From positions 1 through 43,199 of the forward strand of contig JYOD01000108.1 in assembly GCA_000955785.1 (NCBI GenBank): DNA of 43,199 bases. Direction: 5' to 3'. Each line of letters starts with the position of its first letter. Positions within the stretch are counted from its first letter, which is position 1. Positions 17,760 through 24,587 of this stretch are shown here, one piece after another. The notes under the pieces were generated by a model that was not told the origin of the DNA, made no database searches, and was given only the letters and a program-made list of their open reading frames with translations. The translations under genes were made by a program, and so were the position numbers. Source of the stretch: Burkholderiaceae bacterium 16. GTDB lineage: Bacteria > Pseudomonadota > Gammaproteobacteria > Burkholderiales > Burkholderiaceae.

Positions 17760-18862
17760 GACAGACTCCCGACGTCGATGCGTGGTGGGCGGCCGTGGAA
17801 AGCGTCATCCAGCAGCGTGCGCAGGCGCGCCTGCTCCAGCGGGCGCGGGTTAGGATAGGGCCGCTCGACCATCCGCCTGGCGGCGCGGTCTAGACCGTCT
17901 TCCGGCATGCCGAGGGCGCTCAGGGCCGTGGGCAGCCGCAGAAGGTCCAGCAGCGCGAAGACTTCTCCCGGCGCATCGCCGGCCTTTCCCGAACCACCCA
18001 ATGCTACCGACAGGCTCGCCAGCGCCGGTGCGGCCGCCGACGCGTTGTAGGCCAGCGCGTGGGGCAGCATCACCGCGTGCATCTCTGCATGGGGCAGCGC
18101 AAAGCTGCCGCCCAGCACATGGCAGGCCTTGTGATGTAGACCCATGCCGACATTGGCCAGCACCATCCCGCACAGCCAGGCGCCGTACAGGCAGTCGGCG
18201 CGCAGGCCGATGTCGCGCGGGGCGTCCCGCAAGGCGGGTAGGGCACGCGCGAGGGCGCTGATGCCTTCCAGCGCCATCAGCCGGATCACGGGGTTGAGGT
18301 CTGCGGCATAGAGCCCTTCGGCGGCGTGCGCGATGGCATTCATGCCGCTGGCGAGGCTGACCGGCAGCGGCAGGTCCAGCGTTAGCTCGGGGTCGTAGAT
18401 TACCGTCTTTGGCAGCACAGCTGGATTCTTGCCCGTGGTCTTGGCCTTGTCCTGAGTTGTGCCGTACAAGGGCGTGACTTCGCTGCCGGCATAGGTCGTG
18501 GGGATGACGAGCAGCGGCAACCCGCTTTCGAGCGTCAACATCTTGCCGAGCCCGGTGGTCGAGCCGCCGCCGACTGTGATGAAGCCGTCCGCGCCCAGTT
18601 GGGTGGCAACGGCCTGCGCATCGCGCACGACACCAACAGGGACGTGCATCTGCGCGCCGTCATGTAAGCCGACGGCGAGCTCGGCCAGTTGCTCGCGCAC
18701 TGATTCGGCCAGGCCACGCTGTTCGGGCGTGGACAGCACCAGCACGCGCCTGCAACCGAGGCGCCGCACTTCCGCCGCCACATCGCGAACGGCGCCGGCG
18801 CTGAATACCACGCGGCCGGCAAACTGGCTGTAGACGAAGCTGCGCTGCCGGATGCAGCTCAT
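17756..18862 (-). CDS. Maleylacetate reductase
   Basis: 368 residues; maleylacetate reductases are usually about 350-360. An iron-alcohol-dehydrogenase fold is evident: GGGSTTGLGKMLTLESGLP (nucleotide binding), VIPTTYAGSEVTPLYGTT, GMNAIAHAAEGLYA, and KACHVLGGSFALPHAEMHAV. The segment HKACHVLGGSFALPHAE is particularly characteristic of maleylacetate reductases. The enzyme reduces maleylacetate (or 2-chloromaleylacetate, releasing chloride) to 3-oxoadipate with NADH/NADPH. It is therefore the natural next step after the intradiol dioxygenase encoded at 12802. The start overlaps the YCII gene stop by ATGA. Confidence in function is high because both sequence and context agree. Confidence 0.92.
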   Translation of the reverse strand: MSCIRQRSFVYSQFAGRVVFSAGAVRDVAAEVRRLGCRRVLVLSTPEQRGLAESVREQLAELAVGLHDGAQMHVPVGVVRDAQAVATQLGADGFITVGGGSTTGLGKMLTLESGLPLLVIPTTYAGSEVTPLYGTTQDKAKTTGKNPAVLPKTVIYDPELTLDLPLPVSLASGMNAIAHAAEGLYAADLNPVIRLMALEGISALARALPALRDAPRDIGLRADCLYGAWLCGMVLANVGMGLHHKACHVLGGSFALPHAEMHAVMLPHALAYNASAAAPALASLSVALGGSGKAGDAPGEVFALLDLLRLPTALSALGMPEDGLDRAARRMVERPYPNPRPLEQARLRTLLDDAFHGRPPRIDVGSLS

Positions 18863-19158
18863 TGCGGCGCTCCCGCGCGGTCGTCTACGCGCTTATAGAA
18901 GGCGTGGATATGGACCGACTCCCAGATGCCCAGCGACCAGAACGGATCGTGGCGGCTGAAGGCTTCTACTTCGGCCCGGCTGTCGGCCTCGACCAGAAAG
19001 AAGCTGCCGGTCATATTGGTGCCGACATCGTCCGTCAGCGGTCCGGAGACGAGGGTGCGGATCGGGTGGGCGGCCAGGTACTGGCGATGCTTGTCGACGT
19101 TGGCGGTGCGCGTCGGCAGCATGCCCGGCTTGTCGACGGCGTAGATGATCCAGTGCAT
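18859..19158 (-). CDS. YCII-family protein 1 (possible dehydrochlorinase-like)
   Basis: 99 residues from ATG 19158. A ferredoxin-like YCII fold is suggested by IIYAVDKPGM at the start, then HRQYLAAHPIRTLVSGPL, SFFLVEADSRAEVEAFSRHDP and a final strand (VHIHAFYKRV). The conserved DP near the C-terminus is preceded by His (RHDPF). YCII proteins include TftG, which eliminates chloride from 5-chlorohydroxyquinol in 2,4,5-T degradation and works next to hydroxyquinol dioxygenase and maleylacetate reductase, the same company seen here. Others resemble muconolactone isomerase. It ends in an ATGA overlap with maleylacetate reductase. Family is good; the TftG-like role is inference from context. Confidence 0.85.
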   Translation of the reverse strand: MHWIIYAVDKPGMLPTRTANVDKHRQYLAAHPIRTLVSGPLTDDVGTNMTGSFFLVEADSRAEVEAFSRHDPFWSLGIWESVHIHAFYKRVDDRAGAPQ

Positions 19159-19172
19159 GGTGATAAAGCCTT

Positions 19173-19505
19173 TCAGATGGGGTTGACGGAAGGGGTTGGA
19201 CCGTTCGGGTTGCCGAAGGTCCAGTCCCAGCGGCGGATGTCTACGCTGGCGAACAGGCCGGCGCGGAAGTAGGGATCGGCGTGGCTGAAGGTGACCACGT
19301 CTTCGTGAGAGGCCGCGGCCACAATCAGCAGCGAGCCATTCATGACGGTACTCTCGCCCTCGAGCGAGGCGCCGCTCGCGACCACCGTCACGCGCTCGTG
19401 CCCGCCGCGTAGCCAGTCGCGGTGGCGCGGGCGCATCGCCACCCGCAGCGCGAGCGAATCGAGCTTGTCGGTGGCGATCACCATGAAGTACATGGGTGCA
19501 ATCAT
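19173..19505 (-). CDS. YCII-family protein 2
   Basis: 110 residues from ATG 19505, overlapping the stop of the lyase-like gene by ATGA. The pattern is that of YCII proteins: YFMVIATDKLDSLALR, HRDWLRGGHERV, SLLIVAAASHEDVVTFSHADP and YFRAGLFASVDIRRWDW, the ADPY-x-x-AGL motif being very close to the family consensus. It is clearly diverged from the neighbouring YCII protein, so the two may act on different intermediates or form a heteromer. The C-terminal tail (FGNPNGPTPSVNPI) is longer than usual. It is followed after 14 bases by YCII protein 1. Confidence 0.85.
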   Translation of the reverse strand: MIAPMYFMVIATDKLDSLALRVAMRPRHRDWLRGGHERVTVVASGASLEGESTVMNGSLLIVAAASHEDVVTFSHADPYFRAGLFASVDIRRWDWTFGNPNGPTPSVNPI

Positions 19506-20290
19506 GCCCCGTCCTCCTGCGCGCTGAACGGGATGGCTTGGTCCACAAGCTTCCAGATGAAGCGCCCGCTTGGCGTTTCTTGCTCCTCGAGCAGGTGAGC
19601 GACCAGGCCGGCCGTGCGCGAGAGCAGTGCAAAGCCGCGCATCGCGCCGACGGGCACGCCGATGTCTCCCAGAATTGCGGCCACGGCGCCGGTGGCATTG
19701 ATGGTCAGGTGGCGCCCGCGCGCCTCGTCCAGCGCCGCGGCCAGTCTGCGCAGCGCGGCGGTGTGCCGGCCGGCCACGCCGTGTCGCTCCGCCAGCGCGA
19801 GCAGGGCGATGGCGCGCGGATCGTCCGGCGTGTGCAGGTGGTGGCCGAAGCCGGGACACGTGCGCTTCTCGCTGACCAGCCGCTGCGCCAGCGTGCGCGC
19901 AGCAGTGTCGGCCGCATCCGGCTGGGCGGCGTCGGCGATCACGGCCAGCATGCGGGCGCAGTCTTCCATGGTGCCGATGAAAGCGCTGCCCACGCCGAGT
20001 AGGCCCGCCGCGACGCCGGCCTGCAGGCTTTCCGGCGAGCTCATGTAGATCAGGCGCGCGGAGATGGCGCTGGGCGTCATGCCGTGCTCCATCAGCACGA
20101 TCAGGATGGCCTCGATCAGCGCGAGCTGGCCGGGCGCGAGCTCGCGCCCGAGGATATGCCGGCACGCGGTGGCGACAAAGGGCTGCTTGCCGAGCAGGTC
20201 GTCGACCAGGTTCTGGTCCCGATACCAAATCGCCTCGGCGTTGTGGCGGCACAGGGCCGACGCGGGTTTGTCGCGGTTGGCCTGGCTCAT
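19502..20290 (-). CDS. Short citrate-synthase-superfamily protein, citryl-CoA-lyase-like
   Basis: 262 residues, much shorter than citrate synthase (about 430) and close to citryl-CoA-lyase-like proteins. Visible superfamily segments: NRDKPASALCRHNAE...LLGKQPFVATACRHILGREL, LIEAILIVLMEHGMTPSAISAR (the type-2 citrate synthase helix region), GVGSAFIGTMEDCARML, and CPGFGHHLHTPDDPRAIALLALA, which matches the catalytic GFGH-x-x-x-x-x-DPRA motif. Such enzymes make or break carbon-carbon bonds next to a CoA thioester. Next to an acyl-CoA ligase it could cleave a beta-hydroxyacyl-CoA to acetyl-CoA and an oxo product; that is inference. Both ends overlap neighbours by four bases. Confidence 0.82.
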   Translation of the reverse strand: MSQANRDKPASALCRHNAEAIWYRDQNLVDDLLGKQPFVATACRHILGRELAPGQLALIEAILIVLMEHGMTPSAISARLIYMSSPESLQAGVAAGLLGVGSAFIGTMEDCARMLAVIADAAQPDAADTAARTLAQRLVSEKRTCPGFGHHLHTPDDPRAIALLALAERHGVAGRHTAALRRLAAALDEARGRHLTINATGAVAAILGDIGVPVGAMRGFALLSRTAGLVAHLLEEQETPSGRFIWKLVDQAIPFSAQEDGA

Positions 20291-21789
20291 GACTTGCTCC
20301 TGGTTTGCGCTGCCGCTTGCTGGCGGATGCGGCGGACGACTTCGTCTTTCAGAGTCTTGCCCACTGGGCTTTTGGGTAGGGTATCGAAGATATGCACTAC
20401 CTTGGGCGCCTTGACGGCGCCGATCTCTCGTTTGACGAAGCCGATCAGCTCCTCCGGCGACACGCTCGCACCCGGCCGCAACTGCACTGCTGCGTGAACG
20501 GCCTCGCCCCATTTGTCGTCGGCGACGCCGACCACCGCGCTCTCGTAGATTGCCGCGTGGCGGCCGATGGCTTCCTCCACGTCCGACGGATAGACGTTGA
20601 AGCCGCCGGAGATGATGACTTCGCGCACACGCGACTTGATGAAGAGAAAGCCGCGCTCATCGAAGGCCCCGACATCGCCGGTATGCAGCCAGCCGTCGAC
20701 GATTGTTGCCGCGGTCTGTTCCGGCATACGCCAGTAGCCGGTCATCAGCAGGTCGCCGCGGGCAACGATCTCGCCCTCCTGGCCCGGCCCGAGCAGGGTG
20801 CCGTCCTTGCCCATGATGGCCACCTGCGTGGTCATGCTTGGCCGGCCGACCGAGCCGAGGTTGCGCGGGTCGGCAAGTTGATCGGGACGCATGCAGGTGA
20901 GCACTGTGGGCGCTTCGGTCTGGCCGTAGGTGGTGGCCACCACGTTGCCGAACACATGCTGCGTTTCCTGGATGCGTGCCGGTGGCATCGGCGCCGCGCC
21001 ATATATCAGCAGCCGCAGGCTCGAGACGTTGCGGGGTGCGCGGGTCTGTTCGGCGCACAGCGCATAGATGGCAGTGGGCGGCAGGAAGAGCGAGGTCGCA
21101 CCGGCTTGTGCCGTCCAGTCCAGCAGCGTCGGCGCCGAGGTGTCGGGCGGAAAGACCAGGCCGCCGCCGGCGCCGAGCACGGCCAGCACATAGGTGGAGG
21201 CGCCGTGCGTCAGCGGTGCGCTGACCAGGAAGCGGTCATCGGCGTGAAAGCCGAACTCGTGCCACTGGGTCAGCACGGTGGTGTTCCAGGCGCGCATGGA
21301 TTGCATCACACCCTTGGGCACGCCGGTGGTGCCGCCGGTGAACTTGATGGCCTGGGTGGCATCGAGGCAAAGGTTCAGGACGGGGCGGTCGCCGCCGGCG
21401 CGGATGACCTCGTCGATGTTCTCGAGCGGGACCAGGTGGCCTCCCGCGGCAGGCAGCCGTTCATGCATGGCAGTGTCCAACACCACGATGGATGGCTCAG
21501 TGAATGCCAGGATCCGCTCCAGTTCGGGCGTGCCGTTGCGCGGGTTGAGCGGCACCCACACCTTGCCCGCTGCAATGGCGGCCAGCAGCGAGACCAGGTG
21601 GTCGACGCTGTTTGCGGCGCCGATGGCCAGGCGCGAGCCGGGTTCCGGGTCAATCCTGGCAAAGGCTGCGGCGAGGCCGGCGACGCGCGCGGCCAGTTCG
21701 GCGAAGGTCAGATCGGCCGTCGGCGAGCGCACGGCGATCCGCTCCGGGTAGCTGTCGGCGGCCCGCCAGAAGAAGTCTATCGGATACAT
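20287..21789 (-). CDS. AMP-forming acyl-CoA ligase
   Basis: 500 residues from ATG 21789 (RBS AAGGA). The frame is open for 83 more codons upstream, but that part spans the promoter and operators. Adenylate-forming motifs are complete: P-loop KFTGGTTGVPKGVMQS, TTYGQTEAPT, YWRMPEQTAATIVDGWLHTGD, the hinge GFLFIKSRVREVIISGGFNVYPSDVE and the catalytic Lys in LPKSPVGKTLKDE. It activates a carboxylate as acyl-AMP and transfers it to CoA. Substrate class cannot be read reliably; medium/long-chain and aromatic acid ligases share this pattern. It is the first gene of the seven-gene leftward operon, and two operator sites lie between it and the divergent GntR gene. Confidence 0.92.
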   Translation of the reverse strand: MYPIDFFWRAADSYPERIAVRSPTADLTFAELAARVAGLAAAFARIDPEPGSRLAIGAANSVDHLVSLLAAIAAGKVWVPLNPRNGTPELERILAFTEPSIVVLDTAMHERLPAAGGHLVPLENIDEVIRAGGDRPVLNLCLDATQAIKFTGGTTGVPKGVMQSMRAWNTTVLTQWHEFGFHADDRFLVSAPLTHGASTYVLAVLGAGGGLVFPPDTSAPTLLDWTAQAGATSLFLPPTAIYALCAEQTRAPRNVSSLRLLIYGAAPMPPARIQETQHVFGNVVATTYGQTEAPTVLTCMRPDQLADPRNLGSVGRPSMTTQVAIMGKDGTLLGPGQEGEIVARGDLLMTGYWRMPEQTAATIVDGWLHTGDVGAFDERGFLFIKSRVREVIISGGFNVYPSDVEEAIGRHAAIYESAVVGVADDKWGEAVHAAVQLRPGASVSPEELIGFVKREIGAVKAPKVVHIFDTLPKSPVGKTLKDEVVRRIRQQAAAQTRSKS

Positions 21790-21814
21790 GGTTTCCTTTT
21801 TCTTCAAACATCCA

Positions 21815-21828
21815 AACGTTCGAATGTT
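21815..21828. promoter_or_regulatory. Operator-like site AACGTTCGAATGTT, copy 2
   Basis: Identical to the 14-mer at 15115-15128. It lies 26 bases upstream of the acyl-CoA ligase start, in the divergent promoter region shared with the GntR-family gene. Confidence 0.7.
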
Positions 21829-21858
21829 GTGAAGTATAGCGGGGCTTTGTATCATGTC

Positions 21859-21872
21859 AACATTCGAATGAT
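21859..21872. promoter_or_regulatory. Operator-like site AACATTCGAATGAT, copy 3
   Basis: A variant of the same motif, with the TTCGAA core intact, 44 bases from copy 2 (four helical turns, so on the same DNA face) and 24 bases before the GntR gene. It would allow autoregulation. Confidence 0.65.
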
Positions 21873-21895
21873 TCTCCGGACCCCCAAGCCGGTCA

Positions 21896-22642
21896 ATGCC
21901 GCCTATGTCGCAACTCCTGCTGGCCCCGCAACCCCAGTACCTGGCTGTCGCCAATGAACTCATGGAGGACATCCTCGCCGGGCGGCTGGCCGTGGGTGAC
22001 CACCTGCCGCCAGAGCCCGAGCTCGTCAGGAAGTACAAGCTGAGTCGCTACGGTGTCCGGCTTGCCATCAAGGTGCTGATGGACCTGGGGCTGGTGTCGC
22101 GCCAGCAGGGCATCGGCACGCGCGTGCTGAGCAACCAGACCCGGGCGCGCTATAACCAGACCATTGCCGGGCTGGACGACATTGCTCGCTACGCGCAGGA
22201 AACCAACTTCCGCATCTTGTCCAAGGGTCTGCTGTCGTCGGGAGAGGCGCGCGTGCCGCTGGTACAGGCAGGCGCAGAGAAATGGCTGCATATCGCCGGG
22301 CTGCGGACCACGCAGGGGCAGAACTTGCCGATCTCGCTGGCCGATATCTACGTAAGCCCGAAGTATGCCCGCCTGCCGAAGCTCGGCGCCACACTGAACA
22401 TACCGGTACATGCGCTGATCGAGCGGCAGTTCGGCGTGCGGGTGACGCGCGTGGACCAGGATATCCAAGGCGCGCTGGTCAGCCAGGAAGAAGCGCGCCT
22501 GCTGGATGTCGAGTCCGGCGCCCCGGCGCTGCGCATTGTCCGTACCTACTATGCCGCGGAAGAGGTGATCGAGGTGACGCTGAGCGTGCATCCTGCCGAG
22601 CGCTATAGCTACAAGCAGACTTTCGAGCTGGAAGGGCGGTAG
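21896..22642 (+). CDS. GntR family regulator, HutC subfamily (UTRA domain)
   Basis: 248 residues from ATG 21896 (an alternative ATG is at 21905; neither has a good RBS). Winged helix-turn-helix: LAVGDHLPPEPELVRKYKLS, YGVRLAIKVLMDLGLVSRQQGIGTRV (residues about 20-80). A UTRA effector domain follows (about 95-240), with PISLADIYVSPKYARL and RTYYAAEEVIEVTLSVHPAERYSY typical of the HutC group. It is divergent from the acyl-CoA ligase operon, with two operator-like sites between. A third copy before the amidohydrolase operon suggests it controls both. HutC proteins normally repress until a pathway metabolite binds. Its 3' end abuts the adenylate cyclase remains. Confidence 0.9.
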   Translation: MPPMSQLLLAPQPQYLAVANELMEDILAGRLAVGDHLPPEPELVRKYKLSRYGVRLAIKVLMDLGLVSRQQGIGTRVLSNQTRARYNQTIAGLDDIARYAQETNFRILSKGLLSSGEARVPLVQAGAEKWLHIAGLRTTQGQNLPISLADIYVSPKYARLPKLGATLNIPVHALIERQFGVRVTRVDQDIQGALVSQEEARLLDVESGAPALRIVRTYYAAEEVIEVTLSVHPAERYSYKQTFELEGR

Positions 22643-22659
22643 GGTGGGCCAGCCTACGC

Positions 22660-23200
22660 GGTCAGCGTAACTGCGCATTTTGTCCTGCATGCGTAGCGCG
22701 GCATAGAGAGCCCGTTGCGGATGATCTTCGAGCGCGATCGGCGCGCCAAACAGCGCCAGGATACCGTCGCCCATCGACTTGGCCACAAAGCCATCATAGT
22801 GATGCACTGCCTCCATCATCAGCGCCAGCACCGGGTCTATCAGGCAGCGGGTGTCTTCTGGATCGAGGTCGTGGATCAGCGCGGTTGAGCCGGCCATGTC
22901 GGCGAATAACGCGGTGATCGTCTTGCGCTCGCCGTCCGCCGCGCCACGGGCTTCCATGTCCACCTGTACCACCCGGATGCGCTCGGCTAGATAGGTGGGG
23001 GTTTAGTCGACTGGAGCGCTGGTCGCTAGCGCATCGCTCGAAAGCGGCCCGTTCAATAGTGCGCCGCATTCGCTGCAGAATTTGGCGCTCGCGCTGGTCT
23101 CGTGCCTGCAGGCAGGGCAGGCGCGCAACAGCCTGGCGCCACATTCCTCACAGAACTTGGCACTGGCCAGATTCTCGAACCCGCAGCTTGCGCAGCGCAT
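22660..23200 (-). pseudogene. Zinc-ribbon/class III adenylate cyclase gene, broken
   Basis: Starting at ATG 23200 the product has two CxxC zinc ribbons (CASCGFENLASAKFCEECGA; CPACRHETSASAKFCSECGA), then a linker and an in-frame TAA at 22992-23005 or thereabouts directly after SAPVD. The same frame continues past the stop as TPTYLAERIR, VDMEARGAADGERKTITALF and ADMAGSTALIHDLDPEDTR, the start of a class III nucleotide cyclase catalytic domain including the metal-binding Asp. It goes on to MGDGILALFGAPIALEDHPQ and breaks off after about MRSYADRV, before the substrate-specifying second half. Two lesions (stop and truncation) mark this as a dead gene. The truncation point is next to the end of the GntR gene, suggesting that the catabolic block was joined here by recombination. 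Confidence 0.8.
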
Positions 23201-23610
23201 AGGGCGTACCCCCGCCTTGGAGGGTAAAAGTGCAGCGGAAGCTTACAATAAATTCAACCGCTTGGGTCCAAGTATTGTAGCCGTTGGAGTATCCGCCAAG
23301 CGCCCCGTTTGCCAAGCCTGGCTTGTTCTCAGGCTCGAGCCAAAGCATTTGTTTAGCGTCATTTCTCAAGACTCCGTTCGGCTGCGATGTTGTGACATCA
23401 ATCGACTGCTCTTGATGGCGCTGATTGCCTGCAGCGGGAAAATGCTTCCACGAAGCCCACGGCGCCCTGCAAGATAGCCAGCCTCGCACGGTGCGATGGT
23501 GGCATGCCCGGGCATATCGGTGTATTGAAAAGTGTGCTCCGGTGATTTAACTATTTTTGCTTTGGCGCTGCGGGCCAGGCCTGCTGGCGGTAGCCCTCCC
23601 GCTGGGATTG
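23201..23610. other. 410-base stretch without a recognisable gene
   Basis: No frame with a start and coding character was seen on either strand. The sequence is lower in G+C than its surroundings and contains no clear repeat or terminator. It lies between the broken cyclase gene, whose promoter it may once have held, and the 3' end of the SDR gene. Confidence 0.35.
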
Positions 23611-24351
23611 TCAGCCGGCGCGCCGCATCAAGCTGAAACTCTGCGCGGTCGGCCCAGCATCGCCCTGTACGGCCAGGAACAGCGCCAGCGGCACCACATC
23701 TTCCGGATCCTTGACCCACTCCCCGGCCGGCGCGAACTTCTCGCCGAAGCCCGTCATCTCGGTGCGTACCGGTCCCGGGATCAACTCGTTCACGCTGATG
23801 TTGGCGTCCAGCAGTTCCACGGCCAGGGTCTGCGTCAGCATCCACATGCCCAGCTTGGCGCTGGCGTAGGACGACATGCCGGGATTGGGCCGGTGGCGCG
23901 AGCCGGAGCCAGTGAAGATCATCTTGCCGGCGCCGCGCCGCCGCAGATGCGGAAGGGCCGCGCGCGCTGTATGGAAGGCGCCAATGAGGTTGACCTCGAC
24001 GGTTTGTCGCCAGAGCTCAGGATCGCAGTGTTCGACCTTGCGGCTCTGCATCGAAACGCCGGCGTTCGCCACCACGATGTCCACCCCGCCGAACAGGGTA
24101 AAGCTGGTCGCGAACAGGGCTTCCATGGCAGCGTAGTCGCACACGTCCGCCGTTACTGCTGCCGCCTTGCCACCGGCGGCTTCGATCTGATGCACGGTGT
24201 CCTGAATTTCATTGGTTGTGCGCGCACTGCACACCACCGCCGCGCCAGACCGGGCGTAAGCCATCGCAATGGCACGACCGATGCCGCGCCCCGCGCCGGT
24301 GATGACGGCAACCTTGCCATGCAGGTCTGCGTGCGCCTGGGAATTGTTCAT
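23611..24351 (-). CDS. Short-chain dehydrogenase/reductase (SDR)
   Basis: 246 residues from ATG 24351, preceded by GGAGCCCAG; the open frame runs further but across the operator region. Classical SDR motifs: TGAGRGIGRAIA (cofactor), ADVCD, VVANAGVS (NAG), catalytic Ser in IFTGSGSRHR and YASAK in MSSYASAKLGMWM. The Arg in CSARTT favours NADP(H). The product C-terminus (AQSFSLMRRAG) is the usual place of substrate-lid residues. The substrate is unknown. It is divergent from the acyl-CoA synthetase gene at 24588, and two IclR-type palindromes lie between them, suggesting shared control. Confidence 0.92.
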   Translation of the reverse strand: MNNSQAHADLHGKVAVITGAGRGIGRAIAMAYARSGAAVVCSARTTNEIQDTVHQIEAAGGKAAAVTADVCDYAAMEALFATSFTLFGGVDIVVANAGVSMQSRKVEHCDPELWRQTVEVNLIGAFHTARAALPHLRRRGAGKMIFTGSGSRHRPNPGMSSYASAKLGMWMLTQTLAVELLDANISVNELIPGPVRTEMTGFGEKFAPAGEWVKDPEDVVPLALFLAVQGDAGPTAQSFSLMRRAG

Positions 24352-24425
24352 CTGGGCTCCTATAGCTCGGCGAATTGGGATAGTCGGACAAACATAGATG
24401 ATGCATAACCCAATCGGTTTGATAA

Positions 24426-24440
24426 TTTCGATATGCGAAA
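24426..24440. promoter_or_regulatory. IclR-type palindrome TTTCGATATGCGAAA, site 1
   Basis: Arms TTTCG and CGAAA flank five bases. It lies in the divergent promoter region of the SDR and the acyl-CoA synthetase. The same 15-mer occurs at 27896 and 28977. Confidence 0.7.
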
Positions 24441-24491
24441 CACCGCTCGACATCCGCGGCTATCAACGCTTGATCGGGACAACGCACGCAG

Positions 24492-24506
24492 ATTCGCTAT
24501 GCGAAA
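24492..24506. promoter_or_regulatory. IclR-type palindrome, site 2
   Basis: ATTCGCTATGCGAAA; the core TTCGC-TAT-GCGAA is a perfect palindrome and GA/TC extend it. Its centre is 66 bases from site 1. Confidence 0.65.
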
Positions 24507-24587
24507 TCTTGCACGGATGCGCGCGCACTCAGCGCTAGGCTGTAGGCCACCCAGGGCCAACCTGACGCCCTCCGAAGGAGCGAACCC

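Noticed and set aside
20392..21957. 521-codon open frame on the plus strand opposite the acyl-CoA ligase
   Set aside because: Antisense shadow; the ligase frame has all adenylation motifs and the plus frame crosses the divergent promoter and operators.
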